A stretch of 13,857 bases of DNA from Actinomyces sp. ICM47. GTDB lineage: Bacteria > Actinomycetota > Actinomycetes > Actinomycetales > Actinomycetaceae. The notes under the pieces were generated by a model. That model did no database searches. It was not told where the DNA came from and was given only the letters and a program-made list of their open reading frames with translations. Numbering within the stretch: the first letter of the stretch is position 1; every line of letters starts with the position of its first letter. Location of the stretch: NCBI RefSeq assembly GCF_000278725.1, contig NZ_ALCA01000128.1, positions 1-13,857 of the forward strand, given 5' to 3'. This document shows, one piece after another, positions 6,349 through 12,356 of the stretch. Made by a program: the position numbers and the translations under genes.

Positions 6349-7488
6349 ATGGACACAAACACTGAATGTGCTAGGGGTTCGGTCGCCCTCATCGGCCTGA
6401 CCTCGCGTGATTGCGAGCGCGCCCGTGACGCCGTCACGTTGGCGGGCGCGCGCGTATGCTCCGAACCCTCCAGCGCGATCCTGGTTCTGGCGGCACCGGG
6501 CGTGCCCGTCCCCGCGCTGGTGCCGTGCGTGCGCGTCGGCGCGGGTGGCCAGGTCGTGTTGCCCGGGGACACTGCCCTGCTCGTCTCCCTCATTGCCGAG
6601 GCATCCTGGCGCTGCGTGCGCACCGGCCCCGTCTGGATGGTGGCCGGGATCGCCGGGGGCCTCGGGGTCACCTCGCTCGTGCGCATGCTCGCGCGGTCGA
6701 CTGCGCTCCCGCCGTGGTGGCGGCGCTGGGGGAGCGGGCGTCATCGCTTCGGTACGAGGCCGTGGCTGGGGCGGGGGGACGAGGCCGATCACTGCGGCGA
6801 GAGAGTGCGGACTCCCTGCCCGATCATTGTCGATGCCTCCGGGTCGGTACCCGGCGTCGCGCGAGCCTGCGACCATGACCTGCCGGGCGTCAGGTGGGCG
6901 GACCTGGAGGCCTGCGAGGATTCCTACCTGCCCGCCCTGTCAGACCATCTGCCCATCATCGACGGGGTGCCCGCCCTCGTCGGTGACGAGCGCGGGGGAG
7001 CGAGCGCCGACGATCCGCGCGTGGCCGCCGCGTGCCGTTCCATCGGGGCACCCCTCATCGTCGACGCAGGGCGCTGGGATCGCCGCTCTGCTCGCCTCGC
7101 CGAGGTTATCCGCGCCGACGCGATCATCCTCCTCACCCACGGGAACCTCGAGGGAGCCGCCGCAATGGCCGCGTGCCTGGCGGTCGCTCCTCCGCCCGCC
7201 CCCGCGCTCACTCTCGTGGTCGGGGAACGAGCGGAACGCAGCCCCGGCCTCGTCGAGTGTGCGCCCGGATCGATCCTGCGTGCCCCCACTCGCCGCGGTC
7301 GCCACCTGCGGGCACTGCGCCGGGCCCTGGAGGCGTGCGGATCGCAGAGTGGTCGGTCCCCGAGTGATCGCTCCCAGGGATGCTCGTCCCGGGGCGCACC
7401 CGAGTGGCTCGACGCGCTAGACCTGTCCGCCGCGCGCCCCCGGGAGAGGGCGGACGAGCGGGATGACGCCCTCCTCCTGGAGGCCTGA
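6349..7488 (+). CDS. ssd: Septum-site-determining protein Ssd / CpaE-like P-loop-fold protein
   Basis: This 379-aa protein occupies the position of Rv3660c (Ssd), first gene of the Tad cluster, and has the CpaE/MinD-like layout. A short receiver-like N-terminal region (~11-85) precedes an ATPase-type domain starting at VWMVAGIAGGLGVTSLV (95-111). The deviant Walker A is G100-I-A-G-G-L-G-V-T-S, with no lysine. IIVDASGS (159-166) and LIVDAGRWD (236-244) are the following core strands. The linker at 117-155 is unusually Arg/Trp-rich, and the last 50 residues are charged and probably disordered. The family helps localise Tad pilus machinery and, in mycobacteria, affects septation. The ATG at 6349 has GGGAG directly against it, with an in-frame stop at 6313-6315, so no upstream start exists. 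tadA starts 1 bp past its stop. Confidence 0.85.
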   Translation: MDTNTECARGSVALIGLTSRDCERARDAVTLAGARVCSEPSSAILVLAAPGVPVPALVPCVRVGAGGQVVLPGDTALLVSLIAEASWRCVRTGPVWMVAGIAGGLGVTSLVRMLARSTALPPWWRRWGSGRHRFGTRPWLGRGDEADHCGERVRTPCPIIVDASGSVPGVARACDHDLPGVRWADLEACEDSYLPALSDHLPIIDGVPALVGDERGGASADDPRVAAACRSIGAPLIVDAGRWDRRSARLAEVIRADAIILLTHGNLEGAAAMAACLAVAPPPAPALTLVVGERAERSPGLVECAPGSILRAPTRRGRHLRALRRALEACGSQSGRSPSDRSQGCSSRGAPEWLDALDLSAARPRERADERDDALLLEA

Positions 7489-7489
7489 C

Positions 7490-8602
7490 GTGACCATCCC
7501 CCTGCGACTCCTCGCGCGAGGCGATACACCCGCCCGCGCCGTCTCACGCGCCGCTCGCCCGGGTTGCGGTGCCGCAGAGGCGGCCTCGATCCTCGACGAA
7601 CTGCGCGCTCGCCAGCGCGGCATGAATCCCGCCCTGGCCTCGGTCGTGGACGCGCCCGGCGTCACCGATGTCCTCATCAACGGAGGACAAGCCTGGGTGG
7701 ATCGAGGCGGGGGACTGGTGCGCGTCGACGTCGGCATCCCCGACGAGGCGGACGCGCGCCGCGCCGCAATCCGCATGGCGAGCGCGTGCGGGGTGCGTCT
7801 GGACGACGCGAGTCCCATCGCCGACGGGACGTTACCCGGGGGAGTGCGCCTGCACGCGGTGCTCGCGCCCGTGTCCGGCTCGGGCACCCTCATCTCCCTG
7901 CGTGTGCTCGGCACTCGCCGCCTCGGAATCGGTGACCTTGAAGCGTGCGGGACGCTGACCAAACCCGTGGGTCCCCTCGTTCGCGCGCTCGTCGCCGAGC
8001 GCGCGAACGTCCTCATCTCCGGGGCCACCGGCAGCGGAAAGACAACCCTCCTGAGCGCCGCACTCGCACTTGTTCCTGCGGGTGAGCGTATTGTCTGCAT
8101 CGAAGAAGTCCCCGAAATCGCGCCCGCCCACCCGCACTGCGTCCATCTCGTCGAACGGGCCCCCAACGTCGAAGGGCGAGGTGCCGTCACCCTGCCCGAC
8201 CTCGTGCGCGCCGCCATGCGCATGCGGCCCGACCGGCTCGTCCTCGGGGAATGCCGAGGCCCCGAAGTACGCGACGTCCTCACCGCCCTCAACACCGGAC
8301 ACGACGGCGGCTGGGCGACCCTGCACGCCAACAGCGCGCGTGACGTGCCCGCGCGGCTCGCGGCGCTCGGCGCGCTCGCGGGCATGAGCGAAAGCGCTGT
8401 CTGTGCCCAAGCCTCCAGCGCCCTCGACGCCGTCCTCCACATGCGCCGCTCCACCTCCGCTCACCGCTGGGTCGCCGAGGTCGGCGTCCTCACGCGTACA
8501 TCCTCCGCCCTCCAGTGCGTGCCCGCCCTTAGCGTCAGCGTCGATGGGCGCGTCACCGAGCACGAGGCCTGGGCCACCCTGGCCGGGAGGGCTGGGATAT
8601 GA
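7490..8602 (+). CDS. tadA: TadA-type secretion ATPase (type II/IV pilus assembly)
   Basis: This 370-aa hexameric cytoplasmic ATPase powers Tad/Flp pilus assembly. All family motifs are present. Walker A is GATGSGKT at ~178-185, the Asp box is CIEEVPEI at ~203-210, Walker B is LVLGE at ~250-254, and the His box is GHDGG...TLHA at ~270-280. The N-terminal domain ends in the 'VTDVLINGG...VDRGGGLVRV' segment typical of TadA. I choose the GTG at 7490 because GGAGG (7479-7483) is six bases upstream. The in-frame ATG at 7463 would overlap ssd by 26 bp and lacks a comparable site. The stop overlaps the tadBC start (ATGA, 8599-8602), indicating coupling. It matches Rv3659c in position and content. Confidence 0.95.
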   Translation: MTIPLRLLARGDTPARAVSRAARPGCGAAEAASILDELRARQRGMNPALASVVDAPGVTDVLINGGQAWVDRGGGLVRVDVGIPDEADARRAAIRMASACGVRLDDASPIADGTLPGGVRLHAVLAPVSGSGTLISLRVLGTRRLGIGDLEACGTLTKPVGPLVRALVAERANVLISGATGSGKTTLLSAALALVPAGERIVCIEEVPEIAPAHPHCVHLVERAPNVEGRGAVTLPDLVRAAMRMRPDRLVLGECRGPEVRDVLTALNTGHDGGWATLHANSARDVPARLAALGALAGMSESAVCAQASSALDAVLHMRRSTSAHRWVAEVGVLTRTSSALQCVPALSVSVDGRVTEHEAWATLAGRAGI

Positions 8603-10011
8603 GGTGGGTTGCGCGTGCACTGGCGGGAACCGCCAGCATCCGTGGTTGCGGCGGTGCGTCGGATGGTTTCCCGAGGGGCTGGGACGGCCTCGTTCCCGTT
8701 GACGTTGCCGCCGACGGGGGAGCCTGGCTGCTGATCGTTGCGTTGGTGGGTGCCGCGCTCGGAGCGTGCGCGCTGCGGCTGCTGGCGTGCTGCGTCGCCC
8801 GCCTCCTACGGGCACGCCGCGAGCGACGGGTCGTGCGGGCGTGGTCCGGGCCTTCCCCTGCAATCAGATGCGGCGGTACCTCGCCTCCATCTGTGATTGC
8901 TCGCCTGCGCGCTGGTCTCTACGTCTTCCGGAATGCCTCCGCACACCACCGCGGTCGCGCACAGGGGACGCCCTCTCCTCGTGAGATCGCCCTCCTCGTC
9001 GCAGAAGTCGCGACGCGTCTCCGCGCGGGAGCCCCGGCCTCGTCCGCATGGGGACAGGCTCTGGCGCGCATCGGCGTGGGAAGCACGGGCAGCATCGACG
9101 ACGTCTACCCGCCCGTCCTCGACCAGTGGGCGCGCGAACCGAGCAGGTGGCGTGCCCTACTGACGGGCGGGCACCACTCGGAGGCGGCAGCCGCCCGGTC
9201 TAGTGCCGCCTCGGTGATCGTGGCCTGTCGATTCAGCCACAGCCTCGGCGCGCCCCTGGCCGACGTCCTCGACGCGATCGGGGATGCCATCGACGACGCG
9301 CAGGCCGTCGAGGAGGCACGGCGCGTCGCATCAGCGGGGCCGCTCATGTCCGCTCGCGTGCTCGCCGCGCTGCCCCTCGTGGGGGTTGTGGCAGCGCTGG
9401 CGCTCGGGGCCTCCCCCTGGTCCTTCTACACGGGCGGCGGGCCTGGGAGCGCCTGCGCCGTCAGTGGGCTGGCCGCGTGGGGAGCGGGCATCGCCTCGTG
9501 CAGGCGGATCCTCGCCCGCTGTCGGAGCGCGGATGCGGGCGTGGGGGGCGCGGGTGGTGGTCGCGCGGGTCCACCCATTCGGGCCGACAGCCCGGGAAGC
9601 GACGCGGCACTCGCGTGCGACCTGGTCGCCTCGGCCCTGGCCTGCGGCGCTTCAATCCCGCGCGCTCTTGACGCACTCGCCAACGCCTGCGCGCACGAAG
9701 CCCTGTCGTGGACCGCCGCCGCCCTGCGCCTGGGGGCCACCTGGGAGGAGGCCTGGGAGGACACACCCACCTGGGCCACGCCCCTGCGCGATGCGCTCGA
9801 GGCCTCGTGGACCGCCGGCACCGCGCCCGATGGAATGCTCGCACGCTGCGCCACCTGGGAACGACGCACGCGACTCATCGACGCGCGCACGAAAGCCGAA
9901 GAACTCTCCGTGCGCCTCGTCGGTCCCCTCGGAGTGTTCTTCCTGCCCGCGTTCCTCCTCCTCGGCATCGCGCCCCTCCTCGCCCACCTCATGACCGGCA
10001 TCGGAGGGTAG
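8599..10011 (+). CDS. Fused TadB-TadC inner-membrane platform protein
   Basis: This 470-aa membrane protein contains two T2SF/GspF-like domains in one chain. Half one has a membrane helix (~43-65), a helical F domain from REIALLVAEVATRLRAGAP (~128) to ~250, and helices at ~252-272 and ~283-300. A Gly-rich linker (~311-333) follows. Half two has a second F domain (ALACDLVASALACGAS, ~337-352, to ~435) and a terminal helix (~440-462). In mycobacteria two adjacent genes (Rv3658c, Rv3657c) supply these parts. Here there is one uninterrupted frame, so it is a fusion or an unsplit ancestral form. TadB and TadC form the platform that TadA acts on. The ATG overlaps the tadA stop. No terminator follows directly; a 359-bp gap separates it from the pilin gene. 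Confidence 0.88.
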   Translation: MRWVARALAGTASIRGCGGASDGFPRGWDGLVPVDVAADGGAWLLIVALVGAALGACALRLLACCVARLLRARRERRVVRAWSGPSPAIRCGGTSPPSVIARLRAGLYVFRNASAHHRGRAQGTPSPREIALLVAEVATRLRAGAPASSAWGQALARIGVGSTGSIDDVYPPVLDQWAREPSRWRALLTGGHHSEAAAARSSAASVIVACRFSHSLGAPLADVLDAIGDAIDDAQAVEEARRVASAGPLMSARVLAALPLVGVVAALALGASPWSFYTGGGPGSACAVSGLAAWGAGIASCRRILARCRSADAGVGGAGGGRAGPPIRADSPGSDAALACDLVASALACGASIPRALDALANACAHEALSWTAAALRLGATWEEAWEDTPTWATPLRDALEASWTAGTAPDGMLARCATWERRTRLIDARTKAEELSVRLVGPLGVFFLPAFLLLGIAPLLAHLMTGIGG

Positions 10012-10370
10012 GGGAGAGCGAACTCCTTGCAGGCACGAGGTGTAGTGCCCGTGGCCCGATTCTGTGGGGCAGCGTCGCATCGTCCTCGAGCCGAGGCCCG
10101 AGGCCTAGGCCCTTTCGCCAGAGCGGGCAGCGTCGCATCGGCAGGGCTCGGTGTCGCGCCTCACCGGCAGATGTAGCAGATGTAGCGGTCCCTCCCCTGA
10201 TCTCAACGGCAACCCCCATCCACAGGGATGCGCTGAGACGAGCCTTATCCACAGCCCCCTCTCGTGTCGCAGCGCTATCCACAGGGGCAAGTTTCCGGCT
10301 GGAATGCGGCAGACACAGCCGCGCACACTGGCCCTGCGCGCACCCGCGCGCACGTTGAAAGGACAGATCA
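10012..10370. other. 359-bp intergenic region between tadBC and the pilin genes
   Basis: No gene is supported here. It contains a 16-bp exact direct repeat, GGGCAGCGTCGCATCG, at 10067-10082 and 10125-10140 (58-bp period). A 9-bp tandem, GCAGATGTA, lies at 10167-10175 and 10176-10184. The DnaA-box-like triplet is at 10216-10283. AAAGGA stands seven bases before the pilin start. I see no T-tract terminator after tadBC and no convincing -10/-35 pair. The length and the motif cluster suggest that the pilin genes have their own promoter. Confidence 0.6.
10216..10283 (+). promoter_or_regulatory. Second DnaA-box-like triplet at 29-30-bp spacing, upstream of the pilin operon
   Basis: Three same-direction 9-mers lie at 10216-10224 (CCATCCACA), 10245-10253 (TTATCCACA, perfect) and 10275-10283 (CTATCCACA). 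Their starts are 29 and 30 bp apart. The first and third continue GGG and the second continues GCC. The set ends 87 bp before the pilin ATG. Orientation, copy number and spacing match the cluster upstream of ssd, which makes chance unlikely and points to one regulator acting on both halves of the Tad locus. Confidence 0.6.
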
Positions 10371-10646
10371 ATGACGATTATTGAACGCATCGACAACGCC
10401 GCTACACGGGCGCAGCTCGCCGTGATGGGCACCCTGCGCGATGCTGCCCAACGCCTCCAAGGGCCGCGCGACGCCCCCACGGCTCGTGACACGCGCGACC
10501 CCGAGGAGGGGGCCACCACCGTCGAATACGCGATCGGCACCATCGCCGCCGCGGGATTCGCAGGACTGCTCATCGTGATCCTCAAATCGGACGCGGTGCG
10601 AGCAGCCCTCGAATCCGTCATCCAGGAGGCGCTCAACACCCGATGA
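10371..10646 (+). CDS. Flp-type pilin / DUF4244 family prepilin
   Basis: This 91-aa candidate major pilin has a type IV prepilin cleavage context, EEG|ATTVEYAIGT. Cleavage after G47 would leave A48 at +1 and E52 at the conserved +5 position. The hydrophobic assembly helix (~53-72) and a short C-terminal tail follow. The leader of about 47 residues is much longer than in Gram-negative Flp pilins and contains a helix-forming, charged stretch. The ATG is supported by AAAGGA seven bases upstream, and I see no better internal start. Its stop overlaps the next start (ATGA, 10643-10646). Position and family match Rv3656c. No prepilin peptidase is in the window, so it must be encoded elsewhere. Confidence 0.88.
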   Translation: MTIIERIDNAATRAQLAVMGTLRDAAQRLQGPRDAPTARDTRDPEEGATTVEYAIGTIAAAGFAGLLIVILKSDAVRAALESVIQEALNTR

Positions 10647-10981
10647 GACGCGACGACGCAGGATATGTCACCGTCGAACACGCCGTGTGCTTCGCCGCCG
10701 TCACCCTCGTTATCGGCGTGATCGCCGCGACCGCGCAGGCAGGCCTGACCGGCTCCTCCCTGTGCCAGGCCGTCCGCGAGGGCGCTCGCGCCGCCTCCAT
10801 TGGGGAAGACAACGCACAGGACGCGGCCACGGCCTCGTACCCGGCCGGCTCCTACACAGTCGCACGCGGGAATGGCCGTGTGACCGTCACCGGCAGCGCC
10901 CCGTATCGCGGTGCCGCCGGATGGATCGCGGGCCAGGCACACTGCACGGTCACCACCATCGACGAGGGGGACCTGCCGTGA
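10643..10981 (+). CDS. TadE-like minor pseudopilin
   Basis: This 112-aa protein has a very short leader and a prepilin-type site, DDAG|YVTVEHA, with G7 at -1 and E12 at +5. A hydrophobic helix (~13-34) and a small C-terminal domain follow, containing QAVREGARAASIG, a segment typical of TadE-like proteins. Two cysteines (in SSLCQ and AHCTV) could form a disulphide outside the membrane. It is predicted to be a minor pilin of the Tad system, equivalent in position to Rv3655c. It overlaps both neighbours by 4 bp (ATGA before, GTGA after), so the three small genes are translationally coupled. Confidence 0.87.
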   Translation: MRRDDAGYVTVEHAVCFAAVTLVIGVIAATAQAGLTGSSLCQAVREGARAASIGEDNAQDAATASYPAGSYTVARGNGRVTVTGSAPYRGAAGWIAGQAHCTVTTIDEGDLP

Positions 10982-11364
10982 CCCGCCCACTCGACGCGCC
11001 GCCCGACCGCCTCGGTGACGAGGGGTCCGGGACAGTCAACAGCCTCGGACTCATCGCCCTGGCGATCACCCTCTCACTCCTCCTCGCGGGAGTCGGTGCC
11101 GCGCGCACCGCTGCCGTGCGACTGCAAGCCGTCGCAGACCTAGCGGCGCTCGCGGGGGCCGAGCGCTCCGCGACCTCCCCCTGGGAGGACGTCGGGGCGG
11201 CACCCTGCGACGCGGCTGCGTCCGTCGCCGCAGCAAACAGGGTCGGTGTTGAATCGTGCGAAGTGCTTGACAGCGACTGTCGGGTGGTCGTGAGCGAGTT
11301 CGTCAGGATCATGGGAGTGTCTGTCGAGATTCGCGCGAAAGCACGCGCCGGTCAGGAACAGTGA
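10978..11364 (+). CDS. TadE/TadG-like secretion-neighbourhood protein (Rv3654c-type)
   Basis: This 128-aa protein starts at GTG 10978, overlapping the TadE-like stop as GTGA. DEGSGTVNSLGLIALAIT (14-31) resembles a pseudopilin cleavage region, followed by a membrane helix (~22-42) and VADLAALAGAERS (52-64). 'ADLAALAGA' is a hallmark of TadE/TadG-like proteins of this neighbourhood. If cleavage falls after G16, position +5 is N21 instead of glutamate, so processing or methylation may differ from the two upstream pilins. Three cysteines (77, 94, 101) lie in the predicted external part. It is the last gene of the pilin group; a strong hairpin lies about 150 bp downstream. Confidence 0.85.
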   Translation: MTRPLDAPPDRLGDEGSGTVNSLGLIALAITLSLLLAGVGAARTAAVRLQAVADLAALAGAERSATSPWEDVGAAPCDAAASVAAANRVGVESCEVLDSDCRVVVSEFVRIMGVSVEIRAKARAGQEQ

Positions 11365-11510
11365 AAAACTCTCAGGAAACTATCAGGTGCGTTCAATGCT
11401 TCCCACAGGTGGGGACTCTACATTAGGAGTCATCAAGCTAAAGGAATCGCTGACAGAGGCGATCCGGGAAAGGGAGCGCATCGGGAGACTTGCACTGTGT
11501 TGATGGGATG

Positions 11511-11546
11511 CTCGAAGGGGCCGACCGTAAGGTCGGCCCCTTCGAG
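11511..11546 (+). terminator. Perfect 16-bp hairpin with GTAA tetraloop
   Basis: CTCGAAGGGGCCGACC (11511-11526), the loop GTAA (11527-11530) and GGTCGGCCCCTTCGAG (11531-11546) form a perfect inverted repeat of 16 bp. GTAA is a GNRA-type tetraloop. There is no T-tract on either side, so this is not a canonical rho-independent terminator. It lies 147 bp after the last pilin gene and could still end or stabilise that transcript, as such hairpins often do in high-G+C actinobacteria. Confidence 0.6.
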
Positions 11547-11548
11547 TA

Positions 11549-11686
11549 CGTGCAGCCTGTTAACCCGGCAGCGCGACGGCGCTCTGGGGTAATAAGGTTA
11601 AAAGACAAGCGCTCCTCCACCGGAACATGATCGTGCAGCCTGTTAACCCGGGGTTATAGGGGTAAAAGACAAGGGTTAAAGGACAA
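11549..11686 (+). repeat. Imperfect duplication sharing CGTGCAGCCTGTTAACCCGG and GTTAAAAGACAAG
   Basis: The 20-mer CGTGCAGCCTGTTAACCCGG occurs at 11549-11568 and 11632-11651. In the first copy it is followed by a 19-bp insert that includes the small hairpin AGCGC-GACG-GCGCT (11570-11583). A 22-bp segment ending in TAAAAGACAAG then follows (11588-11609). In the second copy a 22-bp segment with three mismatches follows directly (to ~11672). A third partial motif, GGTTAAAGGACAA, lies at 11674-11686. The copies are 83 bp apart. Function is unknown. Confidence 0.75.
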
Positions 11687-11855
11687 AACGTGTTGGTTTT
11701 GCGGTGACTTTTCGGCTTTGCGGCGCGGGAAATTCACTATTTTAGTCGGTCGTGTGTGCCTCGATTATGTGAATACTGAAGCATCGTGGGTGTGTGGCTG
11801 TCCCATGGTTCGTGACGGATTGGCCGCGTGCGCCAACGACTTGGACTCCAAGGCA

Positions 11856-11905
11856 TCCCGCATGTGAACCCCCGTTCCGCATGTGGGCCGCCTGTCCCGT
11901 ACGTG
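11856..11905 (+). repeat. Three imperfect 11-bp repeats, TCCCGCATGTG type
   Basis: TCCCGCATGTG (11856-11866), TTCCGCATGTG (11875-11885) and TCCCGTACGTG (11895-11905) repeat at 19- and 20-bp intervals, about two helical turns. They directly precede the 36-bp direct repeat. The spacing suggests a protein-binding array on one DNA face, but nothing identifies the factor. Confidence 0.5.
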
Positions 11906-11914
11906 GGCGTGGCT

Positions 11915-11990
11915 GCCCAGCTTCGGAATAGCGGGTTAGCGTGCGGATGAAGGGGCCCAGCTTCGGAATAGCGGGTTAGCGTGCGGATGA
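11915..11990 (+). repeat. Perfect 36-bp direct repeat, two copies, 4-bp gap
   Basis: Two identical 36-bp copies lie at 11915-11950 and 11955-11990. Each begins GCCCAGCTTCGG and ends GTGCGGATGA, with AGGG between them (40-bp period). They are untranslated and distinct from the CRISPR-like repeat. The perfect identity suggests a recent duplication. There are no flanking inverted ends or transposase, so this is not an insertion sequence. Confidence 0.85.
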
Positions 11991-12206
11991 GAGGAGTCCT
12001 CCGATCAGCGCGCGCGGGGCTCTGGTGAATGCACTGTCGTATGAGGTGAATCTAGATAACCCAGGCATCGTGGGCGTAATTCCCCGACAAAGTCGCATGT
12101 AATTCCTATGCATCTCTTGCAAACATTGAAGTCAGATCGTCGGAATTGCAACGTTTGTGAGAGCAACTCACACTGGCCTGGGGGAATTGCATGCGTCTGT
12201 TGGAGA

Positions 12207-12356
12207 GGGCTGTCCCTACGCGCCGGGGGCACGGCCTCAAGTAACTGGAGGGAACTGAAATGAACTTGGGCTGTCCCTACGCGCCGGGGGCACGGGGCGC
12301 TGGCTGACAGGTGCCTGAACGGCATTCAGGGCTGTCCCTACGCGCCGGGGGCACGG
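12207..12356 (-). CRISPR. Three-repeat CRISPR-like mini-array (type I-E geometry) overlapping the helicase stop
   Basis: Three identical 28-bp repeats lie at 12207-12234, 12268-12295 and 12329-12356. They are separated by two unrelated 33-bp spacers (12235-12267, 12296-12328), giving an exact 61-bp period. Read on the minus strand, the repeat begins CCGTGCCCCCGG and ends GTAGGGACAGCCC, with TGCCCC/GGGACA able to pair (one mismatch) around a GC-rich loop. Size, spacer length and the GTGCCCC...GGGA...GCCC pattern match type I-E repeats. No cas genes are in the window. In this orientation the first repeat is the one shared with the helicase 3' end, where it supplies the last five residues and the TAG stop. 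The identity of the array and its orientation are inferred. Confidence 0.75.

Larger units (their letters stand above)
11365..12206. other. Repeat-rich intergenic region without supported genes
   Basis: No convincing coding region is present on either strand; the short frames lack ribosome sites and recognisable domains. Base composition drops well below that of the flanking genes, notably around 11690-11790 and 12050-12205. Contents in order: a small GACTC/GAGTC hairpin around 11413-11430, the 16-bp perfect hairpin at 11511-11546, an imperfect duplication with the motif GTTAAAAGACAAG (11549-11686), an 11-bp motif repeated three times (11856-11905), a perfect 36-bp direct repeat (11915-11990), and four GGAATT-based 8-mers on both strands (12076-12191). 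No tRNA or known RNA family was recognised. Confidence 0.6.

Noticed and set aside
6206..6358. 51-residue N-terminal extension of the HAD phosphatase
   Set aside because: It translates the DnaA-box region, gives low-complexity sequence, overlaps ssd, and HAD motif I begins right after the ATG at 6205.
7463..7489. Alternative ATG start for tadA
   Set aside because: The GTG at 7490 has GGAGG six bases upstream and avoids a 26-bp overlap with ssd.
11398..11412. CTTCCCACAGG as a seventh DnaA-like site after the pilin genes
   Set aside because: A single site with two mismatches to the shared motif and no 30-bp partners; it also fits the small CCCAC/GTGGG hairpin there.
11438..11620. 60-aa minus-strand frame over the 16-bp hairpin
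   Set aside because: It spans a perfect hairpin and repeats, with no ribosome site or recognisable domain.
12146..12173. A fourth, degenerate CRISPR-like repeat at the expected 61-bp step to the left
   Set aside because: The sequence there shows no resemblance to the 28-bp repeat. Short CTGTCCC matches at 11798-11804 and 11892-11898 are too short and out of phase.
12005..12325. 106-aa minus-strand frame containing the CRISPR-like repeats
   Set aside because: The frame arises because the repeats stay open in more than one frame; no start context or family resemblance.
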